A DNA stretch of 64,000 nucleotides from Thalassotalea euphylliae (lineage in GTDB: Bacteria; Pseudomonadota; Gammaproteobacteria; Enterobacterales; Alteromonadaceae): the NCBI RefSeq assembly GCF_003390335.1, contig NZ_QUOU01000001.1, forward strand, positions 4,030,001-4,094,000. The letters are read 5' to 3'. A program made the translations under genes and the position numbers. The notes beneath the pieces are model-generated. The model searched no databases. It was not told the origin of the DNA and saw nothing but the letters and a program-made list of their open reading frames with translations. Positions 8,799-17,157 of this stretch are shown in pieces. The first letter of the stretch is position 1; each line of letters starts with the position of its first letter.

Positions 8799-9512
8799 TT
8801 GCGGATTATTTGCTATTTATTAGCCTTGCTCTTGCTTGTGTGCCCGGTGAAGCTGGCGGCACAAGAAACCATTATCGCTTCAGTATCACCTGAATTTCCA
8901 AATGGCTTACATGCTAAATACCTAAGGTTTCTCGCCAAAGAACTCAATGTGGCACTCAAGATAAAGCCGATACCACTGGCAAGGCGCATCAAGGAATTGG
9001 AAAAAGGCGACATTGACATTATTGTGCTCGCCAAGCGTGACAATCCCGAACTCATTGCGTTAATGCCCTCATACAGCCAAATTGATGAGAACTTATTTGT
9101 TCGCGCAAGCGAAAAACATCGCATTTCAAACCAAGAGCAGTTGCGTTCAGCACTTATTGGCGTGAGTCACGGTTCGCACCTGCCGCAGTTTGTCGGCAAT
9201 AGAGAACTCGCCAACACGGTAGAGGTCAATTCGCTAGAGCAAAAAGTATTGATGCTTAAACGCAAGAGAATTGATGGCTTCTTTCACACGTTTTCCAGTG
9301 CCAATTTGGTGATAAATGAGATGGGAGCGAGCGATGCAATCGTCTCTTCCGTTTGGCAACCGGGGCGAAAAAAGCGCTTGTCGCATTTTGTCATATCGAA
9401 AAAATCTCGACTCTTTAAATACAAAGCTCAGTTGGAGCAGATAATTCAGCAAGCAAAAAACGAAGGCAAGTTTATTCAAATTCGCCAGCAACATTACCAA
9501 AGTAAAAATTGA
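8799..9512 (+). CDS. Periplasmic substrate-binding-like protein (SBP_bac_3 type)
   Basis: The start is a TTG at 8799, supported by AAGGAGA about nine bases upstream and by the signal peptide that begins there (a hydrophobic run ending PVKLAAQE). The mature protein (about 215 residues) has the two-lobe solute-binding pattern: an N-terminal strand ETIIASVSPEFPNG, a mid-protein GDIDIIVLAKRD, and IGVSHGSHLPQFVG in the second lobe. Such proteins bind amino acids, but no ABC permease or ATPase is adjacent, so an orphan sensor or amino-acid-binding role is possible. Confidence 0.78.
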   Translation: MRIICYLLALLLLVCPVKLAAQETIIASVSPEFPNGLHAKYLRFLAKELNVALKIKPIPLARRIKELEKGDIDIIVLAKRDNPELIALMPSYSQIDENLFVRASEKHRISNQEQLRSALIGVSHGSHLPQFVGNRELANTVEVNSLEQKVLMLKRKRIDGFFHTFSSANLVINEMGASDAIVSSVWQPGRKKRLSHFVISKKSRLFKYKAQLEQIIQQAKNEGKFIQIRQQHYQSKN

Positions 9513-9563
9513 TAAATTCCCCAGGAAACAACGCTTAATTCCGCTAGCCCTATTTCATACTAA

Positions 9564-9598
9564 AAAAGCCCGAACACTGCAGCAGTGCTCGGGCTTTT
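9564..9598. terminator. Bidirectional Rho-independent terminator
   Basis: A 14-base-pair stem with one mismatch (AGCCCGAACACTGC / GCAGTGCTCGGGCT) is flanked by an A-run on the left and TTTT on the right. It sits between two convergent genes and can end transcripts from both. Confidence 0.9.
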
Positions 9599-9631
9599 GC
9601 TAACTGACCAAGTGGCTATTAGCGACTAATG

Positions 9632-12181
9632 CTAGAAAGTGTAGCTCACTTTACCGTAGACAAATCGACCAGTGAAACCGTATGGTGCAAATGATGAATA
9701 AGCAAAAATACGAGTGAAGGTCGTCACGTCGTCAATTAAGTTACGGCTGGCATCTGGGTATTGGTCAAATACGTTATTTGCGCCAATGCTCAGTGATAAA
9801 CCGTCAGTTAACTGGTAGACAACGTCAATATCAGTCACCCATTCGGTCGGAATAACTTCATTGCGCGCTGGATTCGTCGATGGATCTTGTGTTTCGCCGT
9901 AACGCGTTGTTCGCAAGGTGGCTTTCACATCTTCAAAGTTCCAAGTCGCGCTCAAGTTAAGCTTGTTCTTTGGTGAGCCGACTTCAAAACGCAAAATTTC
10001 AGTGCCCGAGAACAAGTTGTCCTGCTCTACGCCCGCGCCTTGCAGCGCAGCTGGTGGCTCAATAATGTTGGTGACTTCATTATCGTTGTAATTGTAGCCT
10101 GCATTAAATAACACGTTACCATAGTCAGCAAGATCCAACGAATAAGTGGCAACCACATCAACGCCTTCTGTGCGGCTATCAATGGCATTTAGGAAAAAGC
10201 GCGCGCGAGTAGCCCCAGTGCCCGCCAACAAGCTTTCGATACCCGGACCAGACAGGTTGTTTGATAACACAATGCGATCGTCAATATCGATGCGGTAAGC
10301 ATCAACAGATAAGCTGAACGCTGGTACAGGTGTCCAAGTAATACCACCAGCAATACTCACTGATTCTTCAGCATCCAGGCCAGGTGAGCCCAAGGCTTGC
10401 GCGACATCACTGCCCGGTGCAAAAGTCCCCGTTTCCACTGGCACAGAGTCCACAAAGGTAGTTTGAATGTTAGTGAAGAACTGTTGCTGTAGTGATGGCG
10501 CTCTAAAGCCCGTTGATGCCGACAAACGCAACGCTAGTTCATCGCTTAGGCTAAAGCGATTGGCAATTTTCCCGTTTAACGTTGAGCCAAAGTCAGAGTA
10601 ATCTTCATAACGACCTGCCACTGTAAAGTTCCAGAAATCAGTAATATCTGTTTCTAAATCTAGGTATACACTGACGTTATGGCGACTGTTGTCAACCGCT
10701 GATACTGGGCTAAAACCAACAAACACTTGTGAACCTGCTGCGCCAAAAGCATCGCTATCTGAGGTGCGTACCGCACCACCACGGCCAAATTCACCGCGTG
10801 CGTATGAAGCTGGCTCACCGGCTTCAATTTCATAACTTTCGTGACGATATTCAACACCAAACGCTACGTTCAAACCATTTTCAAACCATGCTGAGTCAAA
10901 TACTCGGCTAAAGTCTGCGTTCAAAGTCAGTTGATCGTAAATTAATGTGCCTGCGTCAAAATCTGTTGGGCTATTGGGGCCAAACGACGTGTTTAAGCTA
11001 TTTTCAACGCCAAATTGGAACTGATCACGACCATAAACGGCAGAAACATCATAGTTCCACTCCTCTAGCAAATCCCCTTTAACGCCAGCGGCTAACGAGT
11101 AGTCATTAATTTCAGAAGTAATTAATGGTGCAAAACCGTCAGGGTAGATAGCTAGTACGTTACGGCTGTCTTTGGCGCGGCGATAAAAACCACCACTTTC
11201 ACCTTCACGGCCGCTGTATGAGCCAAATGCGTAAAGTTCAGTATCTTCGTTTAAGTAGTAGCCCGCATTAACAAAAAGCGCGATATCTTCTACTTCACCG
11301 TTACCAAAAGTATGGTTGTAGCGATTAATGGTCAATTCTCTTGGATCTAGGCTGCCGTCCGCTTGTCGGTCGTAGTTCTCACGTGGGTCAAAGTCTGCAC
11401 GATTAGCCGTGTTACGGTCGCGGTATTCCAACGAGACATTAACGAAACCGTCTTCACCTAATGCAAAGCCTGAATTAGCACGTAATGTTAACGTTTGGCC
11501 ATCTGTAACATCGCGATCGCCCCCCGTTTGAAACGCTAAGTTACCGTCTTCGCCAACGCTTACGCCCTCTAAATCAGGTACGCCTTCCATTTCAGTGACA
11601 TTGCCGCCGTAAGTTACTGACACTTCACCACCGCTTGGTGCTTTCTTCAATACAATATTAATTACACCAGCAATGGCGTCAGAGCCATATTGTGCGGCCG
11701 CGCCATCACGCAAAACTTCAATGCGCTCAATCGCATTGACTGGAATTGCGTTAAGATCAACCGCAGATGAACCACGACCTGCTGAGCCACCGAGGTTTAA
11801 CAGTGCACTGGTATGACGGCGCTTACCGTTGATTAATACTAACGTGTGATCTGGTGCTAAACCGCGAAGTTGCGCCGGACGCACATGATCTGTGCCGTCA
11901 GTCAACGACGGTTGTGGGAAGTTAAAGCTTGGCAATAAGCTATTTAATAATTGGTTGGTTTCAGTTAACCCGGTGCCTGCCAAGGTATCAGCATCAAGAA
12001 TATCAATTGGCACTGGGCTATCTTCGATACTGCGACCTAGACGGCGCGAACCAATAATACTAATTTTTTCAATTTCTTGTTCATTTGCTGTTTCAGCTAC
12101 AGCAACATTTGTCGCGATGCTGCTCACAGCACCTGCGGCTGCCAAAGCCACAGCAACCAAAGAAGGCTTAAAATAAGTCAT
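9632..12181 (-). CDS. TonB-dependent receptor
   Basis: A complete 849-residue outer-membrane receptor. A signal peptide (about 1-29, ending VAVAE) is followed by a short TonB-box-like region (EKISIIGSRRLGR). The plug domain shows TLVLINGKRRH, VNAIERIEVLRDGAAAQYGSDAIAGVINIVLKK. The C-terminal barrel ends GRFVYGKVSYTF with a terminal Phe. The glycine-serine-rich segment GGSAGRGSSAVDLN in the plug is typical of a large marine-bacterial receptor group annotated as putative siderophore or oligosaccharide receptors. No adjacent degradation genes show the substrate. It is a single gene ending at the shared terminator. Confidence 0.93.
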   Translation of the reverse strand: MTYFKPSLVAVALAAAGAVSSIATNVAVAETANEQEIEKISIIGSRRLGRSIEDSPVPIDILDADTLAGTGLTETNQLLNSLLPSFNFPQPSLTDGTDHVRPAQLRGLAPDHTLVLINGKRRHTSALLNLGGSAGRGSSAVDLNAIPVNAIERIEVLRDGAAAQYGSDAIAGVINIVLKKAPSGGEVSVTYGGNVTEMEGVPDLEGVSVGEDGNLAFQTGGDRDVTDGQTLTLRANSGFALGEDGFVNVSLEYRDRNTANRADFDPRENYDRQADGSLDPRELTINRYNHTFGNGEVEDIALFVNAGYYLNEDTELYAFGSYSGREGESGGFYRRAKDSRNVLAIYPDGFAPLITSEINDYSLAAGVKGDLLEEWNYDVSAVYGRDQFQFGVENSLNTSFGPNSPTDFDAGTLIYDQLTLNADFSRVFDSAWFENGLNVAFGVEYRHESYEIEAGEPASYARGEFGRGGAVRTSDSDAFGAAGSQVFVGFSPVSAVDNSRHNVSVYLDLETDITDFWNFTVAGRYEDYSDFGSTLNGKIANRFSLSDELALRLSASTGFRAPSLQQQFFTNIQTTFVDSVPVETGTFAPGSDVAQALGSPGLDAEESVSIAGGITWTPVPAFSLSVDAYRIDIDDRIVLSNNLSGPGIESLLAGTGATRARFFLNAIDSRTEGVDVVATYSLDLADYGNVLFNAGYNYNDNEVTNIIEPPAALQGAGVEQDNLFSGTEILRFEVGSPKNKLNLSATWNFEDVKATLRTTRYGETQDPSTNPARNEVIPTEWVTDIDVVYQLTDGLSLSIGANNVFDQYPDASRNLIDDVTTFTRIFAYSSFAPYGFTGRFVYGKVSYTF

Positions 12182-12558
12182 AACACTACCTAGAAAAAGT
12201 CTGGGACATTGTGAAACGCTAACGCGCTAGTTAACGCTATTAATAAAACTGCGCTTGATCAGCAGTTGTAGAAGACACAAGAAGTAGCCGTCAAGCAATG
12301 GATATATTTTAACATTGGTTGACCACAGGTATTTAGAACCAGATGGACTAATAAATTACGAATTGTTTCGTGAACGTTAAAAGTAATTGCTGCGCAGAGG
12401 ACAAGGATAGGCGGAAAAGAAGAAAAAGGTAGAAAACACCCTCCCCGTTGATGACGTTATGGATTGCATCATTAGGTCCACAAAGCAATGTCAATCGCAT
12501 GTTTCTGCTAAAGCAGCTACTGTGCTTAGAATTGTAATTAAGTAGCAGAAAGCATAAA
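12182..12558. other. Divergent intergenic region between TonB receptor and methylase genes
   Basis: 377 bases with no convincing coding frame. It must contain the promoter of the receptor gene (leftward) and of the methylase gene (rightward). A C-box-like element resembling the one at 15169-15193 was not seen here, so the methylase does not appear to be directly under C-protein control at this end. Confidence 0.5.
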
Positions 12559-14049
12559 ATGACGACTAAAAGTATCATACTTAAGTTATATTTTATGAAT
12601 CAACATCTTACTGATAAATCTTTCCAAGGCTATTTCACTGACGCAGAAGATCTTCGAAATACAATGATTCATCTGTTGGGGGATGTTAGTGAGCAAACTA
12701 TTTTAGAGCCTTGTTTTGGAGAGGGCGCCTTCATAAAAAACTTGCTCGGTACTCCTAGTCAGATAGATGCGATTGACATTGATGAATCACATTTCAAAAA
12801 TCACCTGACAGTAAACAACTGTAATTACTACCACCTTGATTATATTGATTACTTTGTTCGACCTGATAATAGAAACAATTTACTGCCCGAATTAGCTTAT
12901 GATTCAACAATCTGTAATCCTCCCTATGGTTTAAAGTTTACAAAGGATTATCGTAAATTAATCAAAAAATCATTTCCCAATACCTATGCAAAAGAGTCTT
13001 ATGCACTGTTTTTTTATTTTGCCATTCAGCAATTAAAAAAAGATGGAAGGTATGTATTTATTATCCCTGACACTTTTATGACGAGCACGCATCTGCGCTA
13101 TATGAGGGACTTTATCATAGCTGAGGCAAAGCCAACGCATGTATTTCAATTTAAGAGTAAGCGATTTGGTTCGGTGAATTTTGGGTACGGCAATATGTGT
13201 ATCATTGCAGGTAATAGAGCGGCAACAACGAGAGAGTCTGAGGTAGTTTGGGTTGATGCGGTTTCATCAGACCAGCCTTTACTGGATCTTTTAGCGCATG
13301 AGAAAAAGCTTGTTACAGGTGAATACTTAATTAATAACGCTCAAGATGCTTGGATTAGTCCAACTCGTTCAGAGCAGATTAAGTTTTCGCGAGAAACCGT
13401 CTCTTTAGGAGAGATCGCCGAATGTCGAACAGGTATTTACACTGGCAATAATCAGATGTTTTGCGGATATGATGTAAATAAGCCACCTAAAAGAGTTAAT
13501 GGGCACCCTGTAAATTGGGATGATGTGACAATTCATCCATCGGATAGGCAAAGAAAAACTGGGATTGATAAGAATGTAGCCTATGTTCCTTTCGTTAGAG
13601 GTGGTCACAGAAAAGTATTTGAATCGGCTAACAGCTGTATCCGCTGGGATATTGACGCGATAGCCTTTTACGACAACGACAAAAAAGCCAGATTACAAAA
13701 TAGAGACTTTTATTTTAGGACGGGGCTCGCTATTCCCATGGTAACTTCGGGTCGACTGTCAGCTTCTGAAATGAAGGATAGTATCTTCGACCAAGGCGTT
13801 GTTGGCGTGTTCTCAGATGTATACCATGACTTCCTTCTGATTTACCTCAATGATCCTTTTGCAACTAAACAAAAGTCTTTAATTGCTCCTGGCGCCAATA
13901 ATTCAGCAAATTATCTCAAGAAAATTAAAGTTCCTGCGCTTTCCGATAAAGAATTAGACCAAGCCTCTAAAATAGTCAATCAAGCTAGAGAAACGGGTTG
14001 GTATGAGACTAAAAAGATGAGAGAAGAGTTTATTGCATCTGTCTTGTAA
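12559..14049 (+). CDS. N6-adenine DNA methyltransferase of a type II restriction-modification system
   Basis: 496 residues from the ATG at 12559; the ATG at 12595 (MNQHLTDKS) is an equally plausible start. The AdoMet-binding motif I is TILEPCFGEGAFI and the catalytic motif IV is ICNPPYGLKF. NPPY is diagnostic of exocyclic-amino, mainly N6-adenine, methylases. Catalytic motifs in the N-terminal half with a recognition region behind them (from about residue 260, containing ECRTGIYTGNNQMF) match the gamma-class M.TaqI/Eco57I layout. It converges on the putative endonuclease gene with only 20 bases between. The role is to protect host sites from the partner nuclease. The recognition sequence cannot be read from the protein. 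Confidence 0.88.
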   Translation: MTTKSIILKLYFMNQHLTDKSFQGYFTDAEDLRNTMIHLLGDVSEQTILEPCFGEGAFIKNLLGTPSQIDAIDIDESHFKNHLTVNNCNYYHLDYIDYFVRPDNRNNLLPELAYDSTICNPPYGLKFTKDYRKLIKKSFPNTYAKESYALFFYFAIQQLKKDGRYVFIIPDTFMTSTHLRYMRDFIIAEAKPTHVFQFKSKRFGSVNFGYGNMCIIAGNRAATTRESEVVWVDAVSSDQPLLDLLAHEKKLVTGEYLINNAQDAWISPTRSEQIKFSRETVSLGEIAECRTGIYTGNNQMFCGYDVNKPPKRVNGHPVNWDDVTIHPSDRQRKTGIDKNVAYVPFVRGGHRKVFESANSCIRWDIDAIAFYDNDKKARLQNRDFYFRTGLAIPMVTSGRLSASEMKDSIFDQGVVGVFSDVYHDFLLIYLNDPFATKQKSLIAPGANNSANYLKKIKVPALSDKELDQASKIVNQARETGWYETKKMREEFIASVL

Positions 14050-14059
14050 AGACAGATGC
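14035..14059. terminator. Hairpin across the methylase stop codon, possible bidirectional terminator
   Basis: A perfect 11-base-pair stem (GCATCTGTCTT / AAGACAGATGC) with a three-base loop contains the last codons and the TAA of the methylase gene. It lies in the 20-base gap between convergent genes. There is no long T-run, so it may be a weak terminator or act on RNA stability. Confidence 0.5.
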
Positions 14060-14069
14060 GCAATGTCAA

Positions 14070-14939
14070 TTACCAGTCTAGATAATGATGTAAATTATTC
14101 TTAACTAGATAGTTCCAGAAATTAGGCGACAAGTCACTTTTAAAATCCACGGCTTGTTGTCGCACTTCACATATTCCAGCATGTGTCAGTTCATCTATTT
14201 TCATATAGGCATCATTGCCACAATGAACCTGCCAAAGGTTACTTTCCCTGATCTTTTCTAGGTAATGATTATTTTCATTTTGCCTGACAAGGAATAGTAG
14301 CTCAACGTTTGAATCCCAATGCTTATAAGCTTTTCCTACAGCAAGTAGCCTTAAAGTATTTCCTTTCTCGTTTGAGCCAAAGCCACTTTTAAAGTCAATA
14401 ATATGGTTAGTATTATTGAGGTTGAACATTTCATCCTCTTTCATATTTATTTCACCAACCAATTCGAAAATACTATCTATATCAGCAACGATTTTGTCTT
14501 GAAATTGGTTTCCATGAGTGTAGTTTATAATTCCATTTCTAAAGTTATTTCTAACTTCTGAAAAGTTAGGCGCCTCTATCCTGTATAGATTGGGTAATTG
14601 AGAATGATCCCAAGCAGCTTTACAAAAACGCTCCCACAGCTCACCATTTCGGCGTGAAAATGCCATAAATTCGTACGGCCAAACTATATTTCTATACTCA
14701 AAGCTAACGACCGAATAGCAATATTGAAGCAGCATAAATAGTTTTGAGCGATCTAAATTGGGGTATTTCTGTAACAAACCATCAGCTAAATTACTTTTAA
14801 CCTGTTCAATGGCTTGATTCATCATGCTCGATTGCTTTCTTCTATCCACTAAGCTTGATGTTATTTTTCGAGTAGGTTCTTGTAAACACATCTCAAAATA
14901 TTCAAATATTTCTACTTTTAACTGTAAGTAATTCAACAA
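14070..14939 (-). CDS. Putative type II restriction endonuclease
   Basis: 289 residues. The start is one of two consecutive TTG codons (14939 or 14936), supported by AAGGAG at 14945-14950 and by overlap with the end of the controller gene. I do not recognise the family. Location between a controller gene and a convergent methylase strongly suggests the cognate nuclease. A candidate PD-(D/E)xK core is NHIIDFKSGFGSNEKGN (about residues 178-194), with D-x-K in DFK; an upstream acidic residue could be in the 145-170 stretch (DIDSIFELVGEINMKEDE). Context makes the call likely; the active-site assignment is inference. Confidence 0.72.
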   Translation of the reverse strand: MLNYLQLKVEIFEYFEMCLQEPTRKITSSLVDRRKQSSMMNQAIEQVKSNLADGLLQKYPNLDRSKLFMLLQYCYSVVSFEYRNIVWPYEFMAFSRRNGELWERFCKAAWDHSQLPNLYRIEAPNFSEVRNNFRNGIINYTHGNQFQDKIVADIDSIFELVGEINMKEDEMFNLNNTNHIIDFKSGFGSNEKGNTLRLLAVGKAYKHWDSNVELLFLVRQNENNHYLEKIRESNLWQVHCGNDAYMKIDELTHAGICEVRQQAVDFKSDLSPNFWNYLVKNNLHHYLDW

Positions 14940-15145
14940 AATAGCTCCTTTACTTCCACTTTCAACGCATTAGCTATTTTGTGGATATTAACTAGCCCCA
15001 CATTTCGCTCCCCTCGCTCTACGCTGCCAATATATGTCCGATCTAGCTCAGCCAGATTAGCGAGTTCTTCTTGAGTCAGGTTTTTAGCATTTCTATGTTT
15101 GCGAACAGATATACCAAACTGAACTTGATAATTGTTTTTTTGCAT
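14933..15145 (-). CDS. Controller (C) protein of the restriction-modification system, XRE family
   Basis: A 70-residue helix-turn-helix protein with the pattern of type II R-M controller proteins: LTQEELANLAELDRTYIGSVERGERNVGLVNI, including the conserved recognition segment RTYIGSVERGERN. C proteins bind C-boxes upstream of their own gene, first activating and later repressing C and R, so that methylation precedes restriction after entry into a new host. Its stop overlaps the endonuclease start, and a strong double C-box lies 23 bases upstream of its ATG. All of this supports an autoregulated C-R operon. Confidence 0.92.
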   Translation of the reverse strand: MQKNNYQVQFGISVRKHRNAKNLTQEELANLAELDRTYIGSVERGERNVGLVNIHKIANALKVEVKELFC

Positions 15146-15168
15146 ATCGCCAATTAAATAATTATGAT

Positions 15169-15193
15169 GATTATAAGTCTACGGACTATAAGT
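15169..15193 (-). promoter_or_regulatory. C-box operator pair upstream of the controller gene
   Basis: On the minus strand the sequence reads ACTTATAGTC, CGTA, GACTTATAATC, i.e. two near-symmetric half-site pairs of the GACTnnnAGTC type joined by a short spacer. This matches the known C-box architecture of C-protein operators. An AT-rich stretch between it and the ATG (for example TATTTAAT) can supply the -10 element. Confidence 0.85.
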
Positions 15194-15330
15194 ACCACAG
15201 AAGCAAAATTTAAACTGACGCCTCCTTACCTAAGTCATTAAAAAGCAGCAGGTATTGCTTATTTCATTGATCTTTTCGTTAGAGAAAATAATAGGGTTAA
15301 AGAGAATTTTTCAAATTTGATAGGTACAAA

Positions 15331-15360
15331 AAAACCAGCATTTACGCTGGTTTATTGTTT
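15331..15360 (-). terminator. Terminator downstream of the original tRNA-Leu gene
   Basis: The stem AAACCAGC / GCTGGTTT with a six-base loop gives a T-run when read leftward. A second hairpin (TTTATTGTTT / AAACAATAAA, 15362-15386) lies immediately after the tRNA 3' end. Both fit termination of the leftward tRNA transcript before integration. Confidence 0.75.
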
Positions 15361-15386
15361 TTTTATTGTTTGCGATAAACAATAAA

Positions 15387-15441
15387 TGGTACCGGAGGCC
15401 GGACTTGAACCGGCACGCTCGCAAAAGCAACGGATTTTGAA
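15387..15441 (-). pseudogene. tRNA-Leu(CAA) 3' half, left attachment site of the integrative element
   Basis: Fifty-five bases match the intact tRNA-Leu(CAA) at 30409-30495 from the anticodon loop to the encoded CCA, with only two differences (15399 and 15413). These two bases pair with each other in the T-stem (A-T in the intact gene, C-G here), so this half comes from a tRNA that was once functional. Identity stops in the anticodon loop at TTCAAAA, where element sequence begins. Confidence 0.92.
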
Positions 15442-15497
15442 AAGTACACGCTTAAATTTACTAAGCAATATCAATAAATTAAAAACCAAAAAAGACA

Positions 15498-15519
15498 CTT
15501 TGCAAATTCTTTGCAAATC
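15498..15519. repeat. Tandem CTTTGCAAAT(T/C) repeats, probable integrase arm sites (left)
   Basis: Two 11-base direct repeats, CTTTGCAAATT and CTTTGCAAATC, adjoin each other between the left attachment site and the integrase gene. The same motif recurs at 30614-30633 near the right end, as expected for arm-type binding sites of a lambda-like tyrosine recombinase. Confidence 0.7.
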
Positions 15520-15546
15520 GTAAGATTTTGTTTAATACTAGCGCTC

Positions 15547-16818
15547 ATGACGACTCAAACTGAACGCCACGATATCCAAGACGGCCTATACGTCTACAAA
15601 CAAAACAACAGCTTACGTTGGTACGCTCGTTTCGTACTTTACGGTAAATGGTATAGCAAAGCCACTAAAGAAAAAGAATTAAACAAAGCCATTGCCCGTG
15701 CTCGTATTCTTCTGATGGAATATCAAGTCAAAGCTGATAATAACCTATTGGTGGATAGTAAACGATTTAAAGATGTTGCTAACCGTACTATCGAGAAGAT
15801 GCAACATGAACTTGATAACGGCGGTGGAAAAGTAAGCTACCGCGACTATATTCAAGCGCTCAATAAATACCATATTCCTTTCTTTGATAGAACTTATGTG
15901 ACGTCTATCGACCAAGATAAAATCAGACAGTTCAATAAATGGCGTTTAGAAAAGTTTGGTCGAGTGCCAGCCAAATCAACATTGCTCACACACAATGCCG
16001 CAATGAACCAAGTGTTTAAAGAAGCTATAGAGCACAAGTGGATGATTGCTGCTCAAGTACCTGTATTAACGGCACAAGGCGAAAGTGGCAAGCGCCGCGC
16101 CTCATTTACAGAAGAAGAATACGACAAGGTTTACGATACTGTTTTAGAAATGATGGAAAGTAGTCGTAAAGAGAAAACACGGCTAATTAGGGATCTATTA
16201 CTCAGCTACATGGAGTTTTGTGTGAATACTGGCATCAGGCCAGGAACCGAAATGGAAGCCATCACTTGGGGTGATATAGAAATGTCGCGTCAAGAGCATA
16301 AAGTTCGCTTCAAAATAAAAATTCGCAAAGGAAAAACCACTAAGCACACAGGTACTAGAACTGTAGTCGCCAGAGACAAGATATGGGATTGCTTACACGG
16401 GTTACGTGACCGATTTCCCAATCGTAAACCAACAGATAAAGTATTCAAGCTTGAAGATGGTGAAACAACTAACGAATTGGGTACGACGTTTAGAAAAGCA
16501 TTGGAGGCATGCGGCTTAAAAGACTCATCAGATGGGCCTAGAACCCTCTACTCTCTTCGCCATACCTACATCACTTGGCAGTTACTTCGTCGTGACTTGC
16601 GCCTTGATATTTTAGCTAAACAATGCGGAACTAGCGTTGCTATGATCGAGCAGCACTACTCACATGTTGTCCCGTCAATGTTCGAAGAAGAATTATCCGG
16701 CGTAGCTTTTTCCAAAAAACCAAAGAAAGAACGTAAATTGAACGATAAGGCTTTAGCTAAACAAGCCAAAAAATATAAAAGTTGGGAAGCTGAACTCAAG
16801 CAACGTGGCTGTATTTAG
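15547..16818 (+). CDS. Tyrosine recombinase / phage-type integrase
   Basis: 423 residues from the ATG at 15547; the open frame starts at a TTG at 15511, inside the arm repeats, so the later ATG is preferred. An AP2-like arm-binding N-terminus (LYVYKQNNSLRWYARFVLYGKWYSKATK) is followed by a SAM-like core-binding domain (about 80-190). The catalytic domain shows the first Arg in NTGIRPGTEMEAITW, Y-x-L-R-H in LYSLRHTYITW (Tyr in place of the first His), and the nucleophilic Tyr in IEQHYSHV. It should catalyse integration and excision at the tRNA-Leu anticodon loop. No excisionase gene is recognisable nearby. Confidence 0.92.
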   Translation: MTTQTERHDIQDGLYVYKQNNSLRWYARFVLYGKWYSKATKEKELNKAIARARILLMEYQVKADNNLLVDSKRFKDVANRTIEKMQHELDNGGGKVSYRDYIQALNKYHIPFFDRTYVTSIDQDKIRQFNKWRLEKFGRVPAKSTLLTHNAAMNQVFKEAIEHKWMIAAQVPVLTAQGESGKRRASFTEEEYDKVYDTVLEMMESSRKEKTRLIRDLLLSYMEFCVNTGIRPGTEMEAITWGDIEMSRQEHKVRFKIKIRKGKTTKHTGTRTVVARDKIWDCLHGLRDRFPNRKPTDKVFKLEDGETTNELGTTFRKALEACGLKDSSDGPRTLYSLRHTYITWQLLRRDLRLDILAKQCGTSVAMIEQHYSHVVPSMFEEELSGVAFSKKPKKERKLNDKALAKQAKKYKSWEAELKQRGCI

Positions 16819-17157
16819 TTTAATAGTTTATGGTAAAAAAACTAAAATAAATCTAACTTCAACGCTCTCGCAAAAGTTTATTTTAGCAAGCATTCGCAGT
16901 TTCCAATACGGGCATTGTCTCACTGAAGCATCAACCTTGCACGTTGGAGTATTATTTAATCTCATAAAACAGCGTCCTGATCGTAGTTTCAAAATCATCA
17001 GCAACCTCTTCTACAAAATTTAATCTGTAAGTCGTCTCGTTATATTTTAAAGGAAACCTATCATTATTAAACCCATGCCAACAGTTAACTACTTTTAACC
17101 TCGGCTTAACCACGCCTAATTTATCTTGCTGTCAATTTTCTATATTGAGAGCATCTA
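16819..17157. other. Intergenic region between integrase and efflux operon
   Basis: About 340 bases. An open frame over 16805-17023 overlaps the integrase gene and looks random. The promoter of the efflux operon must lie here, but I see no clear operator. Confidence 0.4.

Noticed and set aside
12348..12578. Leftward open frame in the TonB/methylase intergenic region
   Set aside because: No ribosome-binding site, cysteine- and leucine-rich random look, and it overlaps the methylase start.
12559..15193. Restriction-modification system as part of the integrative element
   Set aside because: It lies outside the left attachment site, so it is not bounded by the tRNA halves. A shared origin cannot be shown.
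16805..17023. Open frame of 72 codons overlapping the end of the integrase gene
   Set aside because: No ribosome-binding site, no recognisable composition and overlap with a real gene; best seen as chance.
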